DNA of 64,000 bases from Myxococcota bacterium (GTDB lineage: Bacteria > Myxococcota_A > UBA9160 > UBA6930), in the NCBI GenBank assembly GCA_028285625.1, contig JANQOX010000014.1, positions 302,429 through 366,428 on the forward strand, in the 5' to 3' direction. The notes below the pieces were generated by a model, which had not been told where the DNA came from, did no database searches, and worked only from the letters and a program-made list of their open reading frames with translations. The position numbers and the translations under genes were made by a program. Positions 51,702-60,633 of this stretch are shown piece after piece; position 1 is the stretch's first letter; every line of letters begins with the position of its first letter.

Positions 51702-54700
51702 TCAGCCCCGGGCCGCTCGCCGCCGCACTGCAAGCCCCAGCAGCGGTGCCAGGATCGGCACGAGACCCGGGCCGATGCCGCAGCCCGTGGGCGGGGCCAC
51801 GGGTGGACCCTGTCCGTCGTTGGCCACGACCTCGACGCCCAGCTCTTGGCAGGTCGGGTCGGCGGGGACCCTCTGGTCGAGCACGCAGAAGCCGTTGCTG
51901 TTGCAGGCCGCTCCGTCGCAGTCGCCCGAGTCGCCGCAAGGGCGCGGCATGGCCGACTCTTCGCACAAACCGTCCACGCACGACACCAGGCAATCCGTGC
52001 GCTCTACACAAGGCAGGCCTTCGCGGGGCCCGCCGAAGCAGAAGCCGTCGCAATCGGCGAACTGCGTTCCCGTGCAGAAGAGGTCGTTCGCGCAGGTGCG
52101 CGGCCCTTCGAGACCGAGGTCGGCGGTGCCGTCGCCCTCGTTGTCGATGCCGTCCGCGCACGACGGGTCTTCGGCCGTGTCCGAGGGCGCGCCGCAGCCC
52201 GGATCGTCCCCGTCGACCGTGCCGTCCTGGTCGTTGTCCTCACCGTCGTCGCAGGCCGGGCTCTCTTCGTCGCTCTGGGCCGTGGCGCAGCCGGGGTCGT
52301 CGGGGTAGTCGATCAGCCCATCGCCGTCGTCGTCGAGCCCGTTGGCACACGCCGGTGCCCCCTCCAGATCGTGATAGGGGGCGAGGCACTCCGGATCGTC
52401 GGCGTCCACCATGCCATCGCCGTCGTCGTCCACGCCGTCGTCGCACTCCGGGTCCTCCCGCGGCGAGAGGCGCGAGAGGCAACCCGGGTCGGCCGGGAAG
52501 TCGCGCATGCCGTCGGCGTCGCCGTCGAGGCCGTCTGCGCAGGGCGCCACCTCCGACGGGGTGATGCCCGACACGCACTGCGGGTCGCCTACGTCCAGGG
52601 TGCCGTCGCCGTCGTTGTCGAGCCCGTCCTGGCAGTCGGGCTCTTCCGAGAGATCCAGGTCGCCTGCGCAGCCGAAGTCGGCCGCGTCCACGTCGCCGTC
52701 GCCGTCGTCGTCGACGCCGTTGTTGCAGGCGGTGGGCGGGGGCACCGCGGCGCTTCCGGCTCCGGCCACGTCCTCGCCCCCTGCCGCGAAGTCGAACGAG
52801 ACGTCGTCGACGTAGAACGACGCGATGAACTGCGCCACCTGGTCCTGGTTGGCGTCGACCTTGTCTGCCGAGATCGCGATCACGCCCACGCTCGGTAGCT
52901 CGAGCGTGCCCAGGGGGTCGCGTACGACGACGCTACGGGCGTCTTCGATCTCGGTGAGGATCGTCTCCTGGGCGCCGTCGACCGGGTTCACGCGCAGCAG
53001 CGCGGCTTGTTCACCGGGCGCGGCGTCGTTCAGCCACAGCACGCGCCCGTCGGGGGCGACGGCGAGGTCGAGGGCGGCAGCGAGCCCGCCGCCGCTGGCC
53101 CGCTGGATCAGCGCGCCGGTGGCCGGGTTCATCTCGTAGAGCGTGCCCACGCCCGACGCCGCGCAGTCGGCCACGTAGACCACGTTGCCGTCGGCGGCCA
53201 GCGCGGTCGGATTGGCGAGCAGGCCCGAGGTCAGCTCGAAGACCGCGCCGCTCGCGGGCTCGACGCGAAGAACCTGGCCGTCGGGCGTATCGTCTTCGAG
53301 TGCGCCGCGGTCGGCCACCAGCAGCGCGCTTCCCCCGACGAAGACCACGTCCGACGGCGCAACCGCGCCCGGCTTGCCCGAGAGCCCGCCGAGGTTCACG
53401 ACCGGTCGCGGAGTGCCCGCGGCGATGCGCCAGACCGTCACGACGTCATCGAAGTAGGTGTCGTCTTCGCTCACGCCGACCACACCGCCATCGCGGTCGT
53501 TCCAGAGCCCGCCGATCACCACGGGCAGCCGCACGTCGCCGCTCTCGAAGACCACCAGCGGGTCGCTGCCCTGGGGTGCGAGGGCCACCACGCGCGTGGT
53601 CTCGTTGGCGGTGGCATCGAGGATGGGGACGAGTACGTGCGCGGGAGTGAGCGGCTCTGCGGGCGGGCCCGGTGGCGTGTAGACGTACTGGACCGTGAGG
53701 GCGCCCGTGAAGCTCGGAGGCCCGAGGACCAGCAGGCCCGGTGTGAGGGGCACGCCGGGAAGGCCGCGCAGGTCGAACTGGATGCCGGGATCGCCGGGAA
53801 CCGGAAGCGCGAGGAAGTCGGCGCGGGTGCCCACCACCGACGTGGGCGGCTGGAACACCGGGCCTCCGACGAAAGGGATCGCGAAGCCCAGCAGATCGGT
53901 GGCCTCGGTGAACGAGAAGCGAACCAGGATGCCGGTGGGGGAGGGCTGAGACGGTGCGAAGCCCTGCATGCGGAACTGGGCGGAGCTGTCGAAGGAGAAC
54001 CCGCGCCCGGCGAGCCCGGCGACGTCGAGCTCGCCCGTGAGGGCGTAGAAGCTCTGCGAGAGGCCACCCAGCCCGGCCATGCCGGTGAGCGAGCCGCGAA
54101 GCTCCACGACCACCCGGTCGAGGGTGCCGAGGCTCGGGTCGAACGGTGCGACGGCCACCGTGTCGAGCGTGCCCGAGACGTTTCGCGTCTGCGTGATCAG
54201 CTCGGCTGCGTCCGCCGAAGCAGGCGCGAACGCGATACCCAGCGCGATCAGCGCGGCTGGCGTCGCCCCGCCGCCTGCCCGGATGCGCAGGCTCTGCTTC
54301 CGGCGCGATCGCGCCAGGCCCTGCAAGGCCAGCAGCAGGCTCGCGACCAGCATGGCGGCGGCCAGCCCCGGCTCGGGCGTGGGGCGGATCGCGAGGGTGA
54401 GGCGCCCGATGCCCGGTAGCGAACTCGAGGGCAGGAGCGACGTGCGCAGCACCACCGGCGTCACCAGGTTGAGCACCGTAGGGCCTGCGCCAGCGGGGGT
54501 GGCGCCACCGGTGGCGGCCACGCTCGACACGAAGGCCCCTTGCACGGTGCGGACGGCTCCCACGCGCCCCGTGGTCCAGCCGCCGCCGATCACCTGGGCC
54601 GTGGCCGCGAGCGCGGTCTGCGTGGCGGTCGCGGCGTTGGCGCCGCCCACCGGCGACAGCGGCACGGCCAGTGTCGCCAGCGGGTTTCCGAAGCTCCCGA

Positions 54701-55136
54701 GCACACCGACGCCCAGCAGGCCCGAGAGTCCACCGCGCCCGTGCAGCGCCGCGGTGCCGGCGCAGCTCACCAGCGGGTGTCCACTGGCACAGGGCGGCTG
54801 CCCGGCGCTCAGCACGATCTCGCCGTTCGCACCAGCGACCTCGAACTGCACGATGGGGTCGAGTGGCGCCAGCGGTGCGAGGATCGCCGTGGTGGCGAAG
54901 GCACCGGCCGGGATCTCGACGCGGGTGATCGCCCCGCCCAGCGGGTCCGGCCCGAAGAACTCGCCGACACCTGCGCCGCTCACCACGATCGGGGGCAGCA
55001 CTCCGAAGGCCAGCCGAAGCGTGCCGTCGAAGCCCAGCAGGTCGCCGCGTGCTGGTGCGGCCGGCACGGCGAGCAGTAGCGCCACGAGGGCGAGGCGCGC
55101 GAGCCCCCCGGGCCCGAGGGACCGAGCAGGAGACAT
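51702..55136 (-). CDS. Large exported protein: PEP-CTERM protein fused in-frame to Ca-binding repeat protein with Cys-type tail
   Basis: The 1144-aa ORF starts at ATG 55134-55136 with a signal peptide (LARLALVALLLAVPAAPA). About residue 270 it has an internal PEP-CTERM-like end (TPEPGLAAAMLVASLLLALQ plus basic residues). With no stop it continues into a second signal-like hydrophobic run (AALIALGIAFAPASADAA), a beta-propeller-like part, and seven Cys-bounded DxDxDG Ca-binding repeats (CNNGVDDDGDGDVDAADFGC type). The C-terminus GCGIGPGLVPILAPLLGLAV then RRRAARG is a Cys-plus-TM-plus-Arg tail like those of Myxococcota sorting signals. Loss of a stop between two genes, or a true fusion, is possible. 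Confidence 0.8.
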   Translation of the reverse strand: MSPARSLGPGGLARLALVALLLAVPAAPARGDLLGFDGTLRLAFGVLPPIVVSGAGVGEFFGPDPLGGAITRVEIPAGAFATTAILAPLAPLDPIVQFEVAGANGEIVLSAGQPPCASGHPLVSCAGTAALHGRGGLSGLLGVGVLGSFGNPLATLAVPLSPVGGANAATATQTALAATAQVIGGGWTTGRVGAVRTVQGAFVSSVAATGGATPAGAGPTVLNLVTPVVLRTSLLPSSSLPGIGRLTLAIRPTPEPGLAAAMLVASLLLALQGLARSRRKQSLRIRAGGGATPAALIALGIAFAPASADAAELITQTRNVSGTLDTVAVAPFDPSLGTLDRVVVELRGSLTGMAGLGGLSQSFYALTGELDVAGLAGRGFSFDSSAQFRMQGFAPSQPSPTGILVRFSFTEATDLLGFAIPFVGGPVFQPPTSVVGTRADFLALPVPGDPGIQFDLRGLPGVPLTPGLLVLGPPSFTGALTVQYVYTPPGPPAEPLTPAHVLVPILDATANETTRVVALAPQGSDPLVVFESGDVRLPVVIGGLWNDRDGGVVGVSEDDTYFDDVVTVWRIAAGTPRPVVNLGGLSGKPGAVAPSDVVFVGGSALLVADRGALEDDTPDGQVLRVEPASGAVFELTSGLLANPTALAADGNVVYVADCAASGVGTLYEMNPATGALIQRASGGGLAAALDLAVAPDGRVLWLNDAAPGEQAALLRVNPVDGAQETILTEIEDARSVVVRDPLGTLELPSVGVIAISADKVDANQDQVAQFIASFYVDDVSFDFAAGGEDVAGAGSAAVPPPTACNNGVDDDGDGDVDAADFGCAGDLDLSEEPDCQDGLDNDGDGTLDVGDPQCVSGITPSEVAPCADGLDGDADGMRDFPADPGCLSRLSPREDPECDDGVDDDGDGMVDADDPECLAPYHDLEGAPACANGLDDDGDGLIDYPDDPGCATAQSDEESPACDDGEDNDQDGTVDGDDPGCGAPSDTAEDPSCADGIDNEGDGTADLGLEGPRTCANDLFCTGTQFADCDGFCFGGPREGLPCVERTDCLVSCVDGLCEESAMPRPCGDSGDCDGAACNSNGFCVLDQRVPADPTCQELGVEVVANDGQGPPVAPPTGCGIGPGLVPILAPLLGLAVRRRAARG

Positions 55137-55243
55137 GGGGAGCAGTGGCTCGGGGTGGGCCCTTGTGGCGTTCCCGGTCCCCTGGGGAGCCCCCACGCTC
55201 ACGAGCACCCGTTCGTGGCCTGGTCGTCCCGTGCGCGCCCGGC

Positions 55244-56020
55244 TCAGCGGGGCCGTGCTCCCCGAGAGCTCGGCCGCCCGGCCCGGGCCGCGCGCAAGAG
55301 CACCGCGAGTCCGGCCAACAGCGCCAGGCCGCAGGCGTACTGAGCTGGGGTGAGTCCCAGGTAGCGCGTCTCGCCGACGCGTAGGAAGTCGAGGCCGAAG
55401 CGCACCGGCGCGTAGAGGGTGAAGAAGAGGCCGAGGTAGAACCCCGACGGCCGGGGCTTGCGCGCGAGCCACGCGAAGGCGGTGGCGATCGGAACGGTCG
55501 CCAGGAACTCGAGCAGCCCCACGTCGAAGCGCGGTCCGTCGGGGAAGGCCACGGCGAGGGCGTGATCCGAAGCGATGCCCAGGTGGTCGTGGGCGAGGCT
55601 GCAGCCCAGGCGTCCGAAGAGCCAGGCGAATGGGAAGGCGAAGGCCAGCAGATCGAGGAAGCGCCAGCGGTCCGCCGTCGCCATGTCACGGCGGTGCATG
55701 ACGTAGAGCGCCGCGGCCAGCCCGCCCGCGATGCCGCCCGTGGACGACATACTGCCGGCGACGCGCAGCACCTCCAACGGGTCGTGGCGGAGGACCTCGG
55801 GCCGGTAGGCGAGCACGTCGAACACGTGGCTGCCCACGAAGCCCAGAGCGATGGTCCAGGCGAGCAGCGAGGCCGTGGCCTCTCGGGCGAGGCCGAAGCG
55901 CGGCGCGGCCCAGGTGGCCACTCCGAAGCCCGTGGCCGTAGCCACGCACACCAGCAGCTCGAAGGCGGTGACCTCGACCGGCCCCAGTGCGAAACGCGGC
56001 ATCTCGACGTAGGGAAGCAT
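55244..56020 (-). CDS. Prolipoprotein diacylglyceryl transferase (Lgt)-like membrane protein, altered active site
   Basis: The 258-aa product from ATG 56018-56020 has about seven hydrophobic segments. It shares several Lgt features: GGIAGGLAAALYV, a GRLGC block in place of GRxGN, and RFGLDFLRVGETRYLGLTPAQ near the end, like the Lgt RFxxEFxR motif. The His of the Lgt HGG motif is replaced by Thr (MSSTGG), and the Asn of GRxGN by Cys. It may be an inactive or re-purposed Lgt paralogue rather than the housekeeping enzyme, which is presumably elsewhere. Its neighbours are exported proteins with Cys-containing tails. Confidence 0.68.
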   Translation of the reverse strand: MLPYVEMPRFALGPVEVTAFELLVCVATATGFGVATWAAPRFGLAREATASLLAWTIALGFVGSHVFDVLAYRPEVLRHDPLEVLRVAGSMSSTGGIAGGLAAALYVMHRRDMATADRWRFLDLLAFAFPFAWLFGRLGCSLAHDHLGIASDHALAVAFPDGPRFDVGLLEFLATVPIATAFAWLARKPRPSGFYLGLFFTLYAPVRFGLDFLRVGETRYLGLTPAQYACGLALLAGLAVLLRAARAGRPSSRGARPR

Positions 56021-56119
56021 CCGGCCCCGAGCGTACGAGGCTCTTCGCCTAATGACACATTCGAGATGGCGGGGCCACAAGAGAGTGGGCCGGATTACGC
56101 CCGGCCCGAGGGAGCCCGG

Positions 56120-56986
56120 ATGCGCCGCCACCCCCAAGCGTCGGGATGGATGCTCGCATGCGTGATCCTGGCCATGCCAGGCGTCGCGGTGGCGCTGCCC
56201 TTCGAGCTCGTCGTGGATCCTGCGCGCAGCTCCATCGAGATTCTCGCGAGCTCGACGGCCACCGTCGACCTCGGGACCGGCTCGCCCCAGGTGGTGCCCG
56301 TCGGCCCCGGCGCGGGTGCAGGCGGGCCCTTGCCCGGCGGCGGAACGAGCAGTGGGCTGCGAACGAGTCTCTCCGGCACGGTCGTGGCCGACATCACCCC
56401 GACGACGATCGGGTTCCCGCGGCTGCTCGGGGAGCTGCGGATCGACGACAGCGGATCCTGGTTGCCCGGTGGCGGCGGGACGCCCGAGCCCGGCCAGCTC
56501 GCTCTTTCGCTCGACGCCGGGAGCCTGCAGGTGACGACCGCCATGCGCGACGCGGCCGCCGTGTACACGGCCGGGCCCGTGCCCTATGCGAACGCGGGGT
56601 CGGGTCTCTTCTCGTTCGTGCCCGTCGGCTTCTTCGCACTCGACGAGGCCGTCCTGTCGACCTCGATGACCGGCGCGCCCGACTTCTCGAGCCCCTTCAC
56701 CGGCGCCGGCGTCCTGTTCGGGACGGCGAACACAGGGAGCATCCGGTTGCTTCCCGGCGGCGGTATCGAGGTGGTGGTCGATCTCCAGACGCAGCTTCTC
56801 CTGAATGCGGCGCAGCTGGGCTCCCCCGTGCCGATCGACGTCACGCTCGACGTCTCCGCCACCATCGTGGCTTCCCAGGCGGTGGCGCCAGAGCCGTCCG
56901 GAGTCGGTCTGGTGGCGGTCGCGCTGCTGGCGACAGCGGCGCGGTCGCGCCATGCGTTCCGACGAGGGAGGCCCCGATGCGCGTGA
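56120..56986 (+). CDS. PEP-CTERM exported protein
   Basis: The ATG at 56120 follows GGGAG and gives 288 aa with a signal peptide (WMLACVILAMPGVAVA). The beta-rich body has an internal GGTPEPG that is not a sorting signal. The end VAPEPSGVGLVAVALLATAA plus arginines is a PEP-CTERM tail that ends in an unusual RPRCA. It overlaps the next gene by 10 nt, so both are co-translated. Confidence 0.78.
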   Translation: MRRHPQASGWMLACVILAMPGVAVALPFELVVDPARSSIEILASSTATVDLGTGSPQVVPVGPGAGAGGPLPGGGTSSGLRTSLSGTVVADITPTTIGFPRLLGELRIDDSGSWLPGGGGTPEPGQLALSLDAGSLQVTTAMRDAAAVYTAGPVPYANAGSGLFSFVPVGFFALDEAVLSTSMTGAPDFSSPFTGAGVLFGTANTGSIRLLPGGGIEVVVDLQTQLLLNAAQLGSPVPIDVTLDVSATIVASQAVAPEPSGVGLVAVALLATAARSRHAFRRGRPRCA

Positions 56987-58209
56987 TCCTCGCTTCGCTG
57001 GCGGCGGCGCTCGCGCTGCCCCTGGCCGCGGTGCTGCTGGACGCGACGCTCGGCTGCACGGTCGTGGTCGAGGAAGGCCAGCCGGTTGTGACCGAAGGTG
57101 CTGCGCTCACCGACTGCTCGGCGGCAGCCGATGCCAACGGCACCGTGGACGAGACGAACACGCCCGTGCAGGACCAGTGCCGCGCCGCCGCGACGGCCCC
57201 GGTGCCGGGCGGCGAGTCCACGGTGGAGACCGAGGCCGGCCTCGATGGTGGCGACGTCCCCGTCAACGGCGGGGGTGGCGTCAACCTCCAGGTGCAGGTG
57301 CGGCAGGACATCCTCAACGAGGATGCGGGGGATCCCGACCCGTTCGACGGCGCGTCGCGGTCCGACGGCTCGGCGACTGCGTCCTTCGGCTACGCGAGCC
57401 TCGGCTTGCCCGTGTCCAGGATCCCCATGCGCCTCGACCACGTGGCGCTCGGCGGGCCCGACCGGGCCGAGGTCCGGGCCGACGTCCAGTGCGACGGGCT
57501 GCCCGTGTCGTCGCTGGCCGTCGGCGTGACCCGGGAGGTTTCGGTCGCTCCCGATGCCAGCGGGTCGGGGGCGTGTACGATCGGCATGCTCGCGGTGCTC
57601 GAGTCGAGCGAGCCCGGGGAGTTCTCGGCGGTCGCCACGGCCACCGTCTTCTTCAACTCGACCGTCTGCCGGACCGACGAGGACTGCACCGACGACCCCA
57701 ACGGCGGGATCTGCGGCGCCGGGGTGTGCCACGACGGCAGCACCGGCTCGCGCTGCAGCAACCACGACGACTGCGCCGCACCGCTCTCGTGCAGCCCCGC
57801 CGGGTCCTGCGCGACCGGGGACTTCGGCGACCCGTGTGCCTACGACAGCCAGTGCTCGCCCTTCCTCGTCTGCGCCGGCACCACCTGCGCCGAGCCGCCT
57901 CCCTGTGATCCGCTCGACTCCGCGACGTGCCCGGTCGGCGACAAGTGCGACGGTGGGCCCGCGCTTCCGCGCCAGTACTTCTGCATGCAGCCCGGTGTCG
58001 GCGCGCCGGGCGACCTCTGCCAGAACCCCATCGAGTGCCAGGTGGGAACGACCTGCATTCCGCCCGTCTGCCAGGCCTACTGCGAAGCGAACGACGACTG
58101 CGCGTCGGACGAATTCTGCGACTTCGACGCGTTCGAGGTGGAAGCGTTCGAGGAGGGCACCCGCGGCATCTGCACCCCGGGCGACGGGGGCATCTTCGGG
58201 GGCGGCTGA
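56977..58209 (+). CDS. Exported cysteine-rich protein
   Basis: The ATG at 56977 overlaps the upstream gene by 10 nt and has GAGGGAGG before it. The 410-aa product has a signal peptide (LASLAAALALPLAAVLL) with a Cys at LGC that could be a lipobox. Residues 230-410 hold over thirty cysteines in short spaced motifs (CRTDEDCTDD, CSNHDDCAAPLSC, CEANDDCASDEFC), like the repeated disulphide knots of many Myxococcota surface proteins. No sorting tail follows; it ends GGIFGGG. Confidence 0.75.
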   Translation: MRVILASLAAALALPLAAVLLDATLGCTVVVEEGQPVVTEGAALTDCSAAADANGTVDETNTPVQDQCRAAATAPVPGGESTVETEAGLDGGDVPVNGGGGVNLQVQVRQDILNEDAGDPDPFDGASRSDGSATASFGYASLGLPVSRIPMRLDHVALGGPDRAEVRADVQCDGLPVSSLAVGVTREVSVAPDASGSGACTIGMLAVLESSEPGEFSAVATATVFFNSTVCRTDEDCTDDPNGGICGAGVCHDGSTGSRCSNHDDCAAPLSCSPAGSCATGDFGDPCAYDSQCSPFLVCAGTTCAEPPPCDPLDSATCPVGDKCDGGPALPRQYFCMQPGVGAPGDLCQNPIECQVGTTCIPPVCQAYCEANDDCASDEFCDFDAFEVEAFEEGTRGICTPGDGGIFGGG

Positions 58210-58315
58210 GCCTGCTCGCACGCCATGTCTTGGTCGGCGCCGCGCCCCGCGCGACGGGCCCTTGGATGCGCCGCGTCCGGAATCCCGCGCGCCCCTCGCA
58301 TGAGCGGGCGTCCGG

Positions 58316-59101
58316 CTACTCGGGCGAGCCCTCCGCGACAACATGTTCGACCAGGTTGCTGAAGGCTTCCGGCTTCTCGAAGTAGGGAGAGTGGCCGGAC
58401 GCCTCGAACTCGACGCAGCGTGCGCCGGGGATGAGCATCGCGAAGTGGTGCATCACCGCCGGCGGGACGAGGCTGTCGTAGCGGCCCGTGACCGTCGTGA
58501 CGGGGCAGGTGATCTCCTGCAACCGCTCGGGCGGAAGCAGGATCTCGGGCGCGAGAATCGTCGGCGCCAGCTCGGGGCGGAGATCGAGGTTGAAGGAGGC
58601 GATGGTCTCATAGAGCTGCATCCGGCTGGCATCTTCGCGCGAGGCGGGCGCGAAGGTCTCGCGGATTCCGTCTGCACCCATTCGCGCGATCCGGACCGCC
58701 CCTTGGGCCACCTTCTCGATGGCGAGCGCATCCGCGATCCCGAGCGGCGAATTGCAGAGCACGAGCGACCGGACCCGCCCGGGCGAATGGAGCGCGAGTC
58801 GAACCGCCGTGAGCGCTCCAAGCGACTGCGCGACCACGTGGACACGGGATACGCCGAGGGCGTCCAGCACCGCGCGCGCGTCGTCTGCGTAGAGATCGGG
58901 CTCGAAGCGCTCGGCTTCGTAGCGAGAGCGTCCGAAGCCCCGGTGATCGAAGGTGATGCACTGGTGGTTCGCACGAAGGTACGCGACCTGCCCGAACCAA
59001 CTGGCAGCGTTCCCGCCCCCGCCGTGCGCAAACAGGATCGGCGTACCTTCGCCCTCGGACGCGTAGTAGATCTCGATGCCGTGGGACCGCACGAACGGCA
59101 T
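58316..59101 (-). CDS. Alpha/beta hydrolase, last gene of a catabolic operon
   Basis: The 261-aa protein from ATG 59099-59101 has an oxyanion block PILFAHGGGGNAASWFGQV, nucleophile Ser in VAQSLGALTAV, the Asp in TGRYDSLVP and His in ASGHSPYFEKP. The Ser motif is AQSLG rather than GxSxG, a variant seen in C-C bond and lactone hydrolases. It follows the amidohydrolase by 10 nt. Together they fit the cleavage steps after ring hydroxylation by the FAD monooxygenase. Confidence 0.83.
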   Translation of the reverse strand: MPFVRSHGIEIYYASEGEGTPILFAHGGGGNAASWFGQVAYLRANHQCITFDHRGFGRSRYEAERFEPDLYADDARAVLDALGVSRVHVVAQSLGALTAVRLALHSPGRVRSLVLCNSPLGIADALAIEKVAQGAVRIARMGADGIRETFAPASREDASRMQLYETIASFNLDLRPELAPTILAPEILLPPERLQEITCPVTTVTGRYDSLVPPAVMHHFAMLIPGARCVEFEASGHSPYFEKPEAFSNLVEHVVAEGSPE

Positions 59102-59111
59102 GGGTGCTTCC

Positions 59112-60089
59112 TCAGGCGCCGGCGAGGCGGCTTGCGACTCGCGGAAGGAGGCTCAGTGCGTTGTCGTGTTCGATCCGCTGGCGCGCAGCCGCGTCGAACG
59201 CGTCGAAGGACCGCACGCCCTCGACCGTGACGCCGGTGATGGGCTCGGGGGCGAAGGGGTAGTCGCTTCCAAAGAGGATCCGTTCCGGGCCCACGAGCTC
59301 GCCGAGCGATCGGAGCGCGTGCGGATTGGCAGACAACGCGGTGTCGTAGTAGAGCTGTTTCAGGTATTGCATCCCCCCCTTCGGAGCGCGCTCGACGAGA
59401 TCCGGCTCGCGAAGCCACAGGAGGCTGAACCGCCAGGCCAGGTACGGCACGGTCCCGCCCGCATGCGAGAGGACGAAGCGGATCCCGGGGTAGCGCTCCA
59501 GGGCGCCCGTGTAGGCCAGGTTGAAGACGGCGCGTGTCGTGTCGAAGGTGAACTCCATCGCGAACACCGGAATGTCCACCGCGATGTGGGGCAAGCTCGC
59601 CGGGATCGCGGGGTGGATGAACGCCACGGCACGGCGCCGATCGAGCTCTGCGAGAAGCTCGTCGAAGGCGGGATCGCCGAGGTAGCGACCATCGTTTTGC
59701 GAAGCCAGCAGCACGACGCCGTCCAGCTCGAGGTTGTCGAGCGCGTACTCCAGCTCTGCGAGCGCGCCGTCGACATCGGGGAGCGGAAGCACGGCAAACC
59801 CGCCGAAGCGTCCCGGGTGCTTGGCGATGAGTTCGGCCGATGCCTCGTTGCAGAGGCGCGCCAGGGTGCGCGCCTTCGTGGCGTCGCCTAGATGGACGCC
59901 CGGCGCCGAGATCGAGCCGATCGCCACCTCGATGCCGTGCTTGTCCATGACCTCGAGCGAGAGCTCGGCGCTCCAGGGAGGGCGCTCGACGCCCGCAACG
60001 AGCGAGTAGCCCGCGGCGTCGAGGGCCTTCGCGTACTGCTCGGGGATGACGTGGTGGTGAACGTCGATTCGATGAGGTCGTGTGGTCAT
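59112..60089 (-). CDS. ACMSD-like amidohydrolase/decarboxylase
   Basis: The 325-aa protein from ATG 60087-60089 begins RIDVHHHVIPEQY, giving the HxH metal motif. Further metal residues are His in VAFIHPAIP, His in FVLSHAGGTVPYLAWRF and Asp in ILFGSDYPFAPE. This is the ACMSD/2,3-dihydroxybenzoate decarboxylase branch of amidohydrolases, which decarboxylate or hydrate aromatic acids. It is the third gene of the FAD-monooxygenase operon. Confidence 0.85.
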   Translation of the reverse strand: MTTRPHRIDVHHHVIPEQYAKALDAAGYSLVAGVERPPWSAELSLEVMDKHGIEVAIGSISAPGVHLGDATKARTLARLCNEASAELIAKHPGRFGGFAVLPLPDVDGALAELEYALDNLELDGVVLLASQNDGRYLGDPAFDELLAELDRRRAVAFIHPAIPASLPHIAVDIPVFAMEFTFDTTRAVFNLAYTGALERYPGIRFVLSHAGGTVPYLAWRFSLLWLREPDLVERAPKGGMQYLKQLYYDTALSANPHALRSLGELVGPERILFGSDYPFAPEPITGVTVEGVRSFDAFDAAARQRIEHDNALSLLPRVASRLAGA

Positions 60090-60123
60090 GCTCACAGGCT
60101 CCTGTCGGGCGGGGGGCACTGGC

Positions 60124-60633
60124 TCAGACTGGAGGCAGCGACTCGAGGGGGTGTCGTGCGCGGGTCGAGGCGTCACCCCAGTGCGCCTTGACGAGCAGTG
60201 TGCGAAGCGTGCGTAGCTCTCCGAGGGTGAGCGAACTCCACTGCTCTCGATGGAGGGCCTTGATCGCACGCGTCAGGCGCTCGAACAGCGAACGGCCCGA
60301 CCGGGTCGGGCGGACGAGAACGACGCGCCGGTCCTGGTCCGAAGGCCGCCGCGCGACGAGGCCTTCGCGCGTGAGGCGGTCCACGAGACGGGTCGCGTCC
60401 GCCGCTCTCGTGAGCACGCCATCGGCGATCGCACGCATCGGTACGCCATCGGGATTCTCGGGGGCGTCGAGGCAGACGACCCAGAGCACCGTGTAGTGCG
60501 ACATCGTGAGGCCCTCGGCCTTGCAGACGGCCTCCACCTCCTCGGTCATGCGCCCGGCGGCGAGAAAGAGCGTGATGAACGACTCGCGGCCGATGCGATC
60601 GAGCTCCGGTTCGCGCTTCTGCGCAGGGCTCAA
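60124..60633 (-). CDS. MarR-family regulator of the catabolic operon
   Basis: The TTG at 60631-60633 overlaps the monooxygenase stop (TTGA), so the 169-aa form is preferred to the ORF-track start at 60708. The winged helix (MSHYTVLWVVCLDAPENPDG, then RAADATRLVDRLTREGLVARRPSDQDRRVVLV) is canonical MarR. It is encoded inside the operon it probably controls through the palindrome at 62472-62481, so derepression would follow binding of a phenolic ligand. Confidence 0.85.
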   Translation of the reverse strand: MSPAQKREPELDRIGRESFITLFLAAGRMTEEVEAVCKAEGLTMSHYTVLWVVCLDAPENPDGVPMRAIADGVLTRAADATRLVDRLTREGLVARRPSDQDRRVVLVRPTRSGRSLFERLTRAIKALHREQWSSLTLGELRTLRTLLVKAHWGDASTRARHPLESLPPV

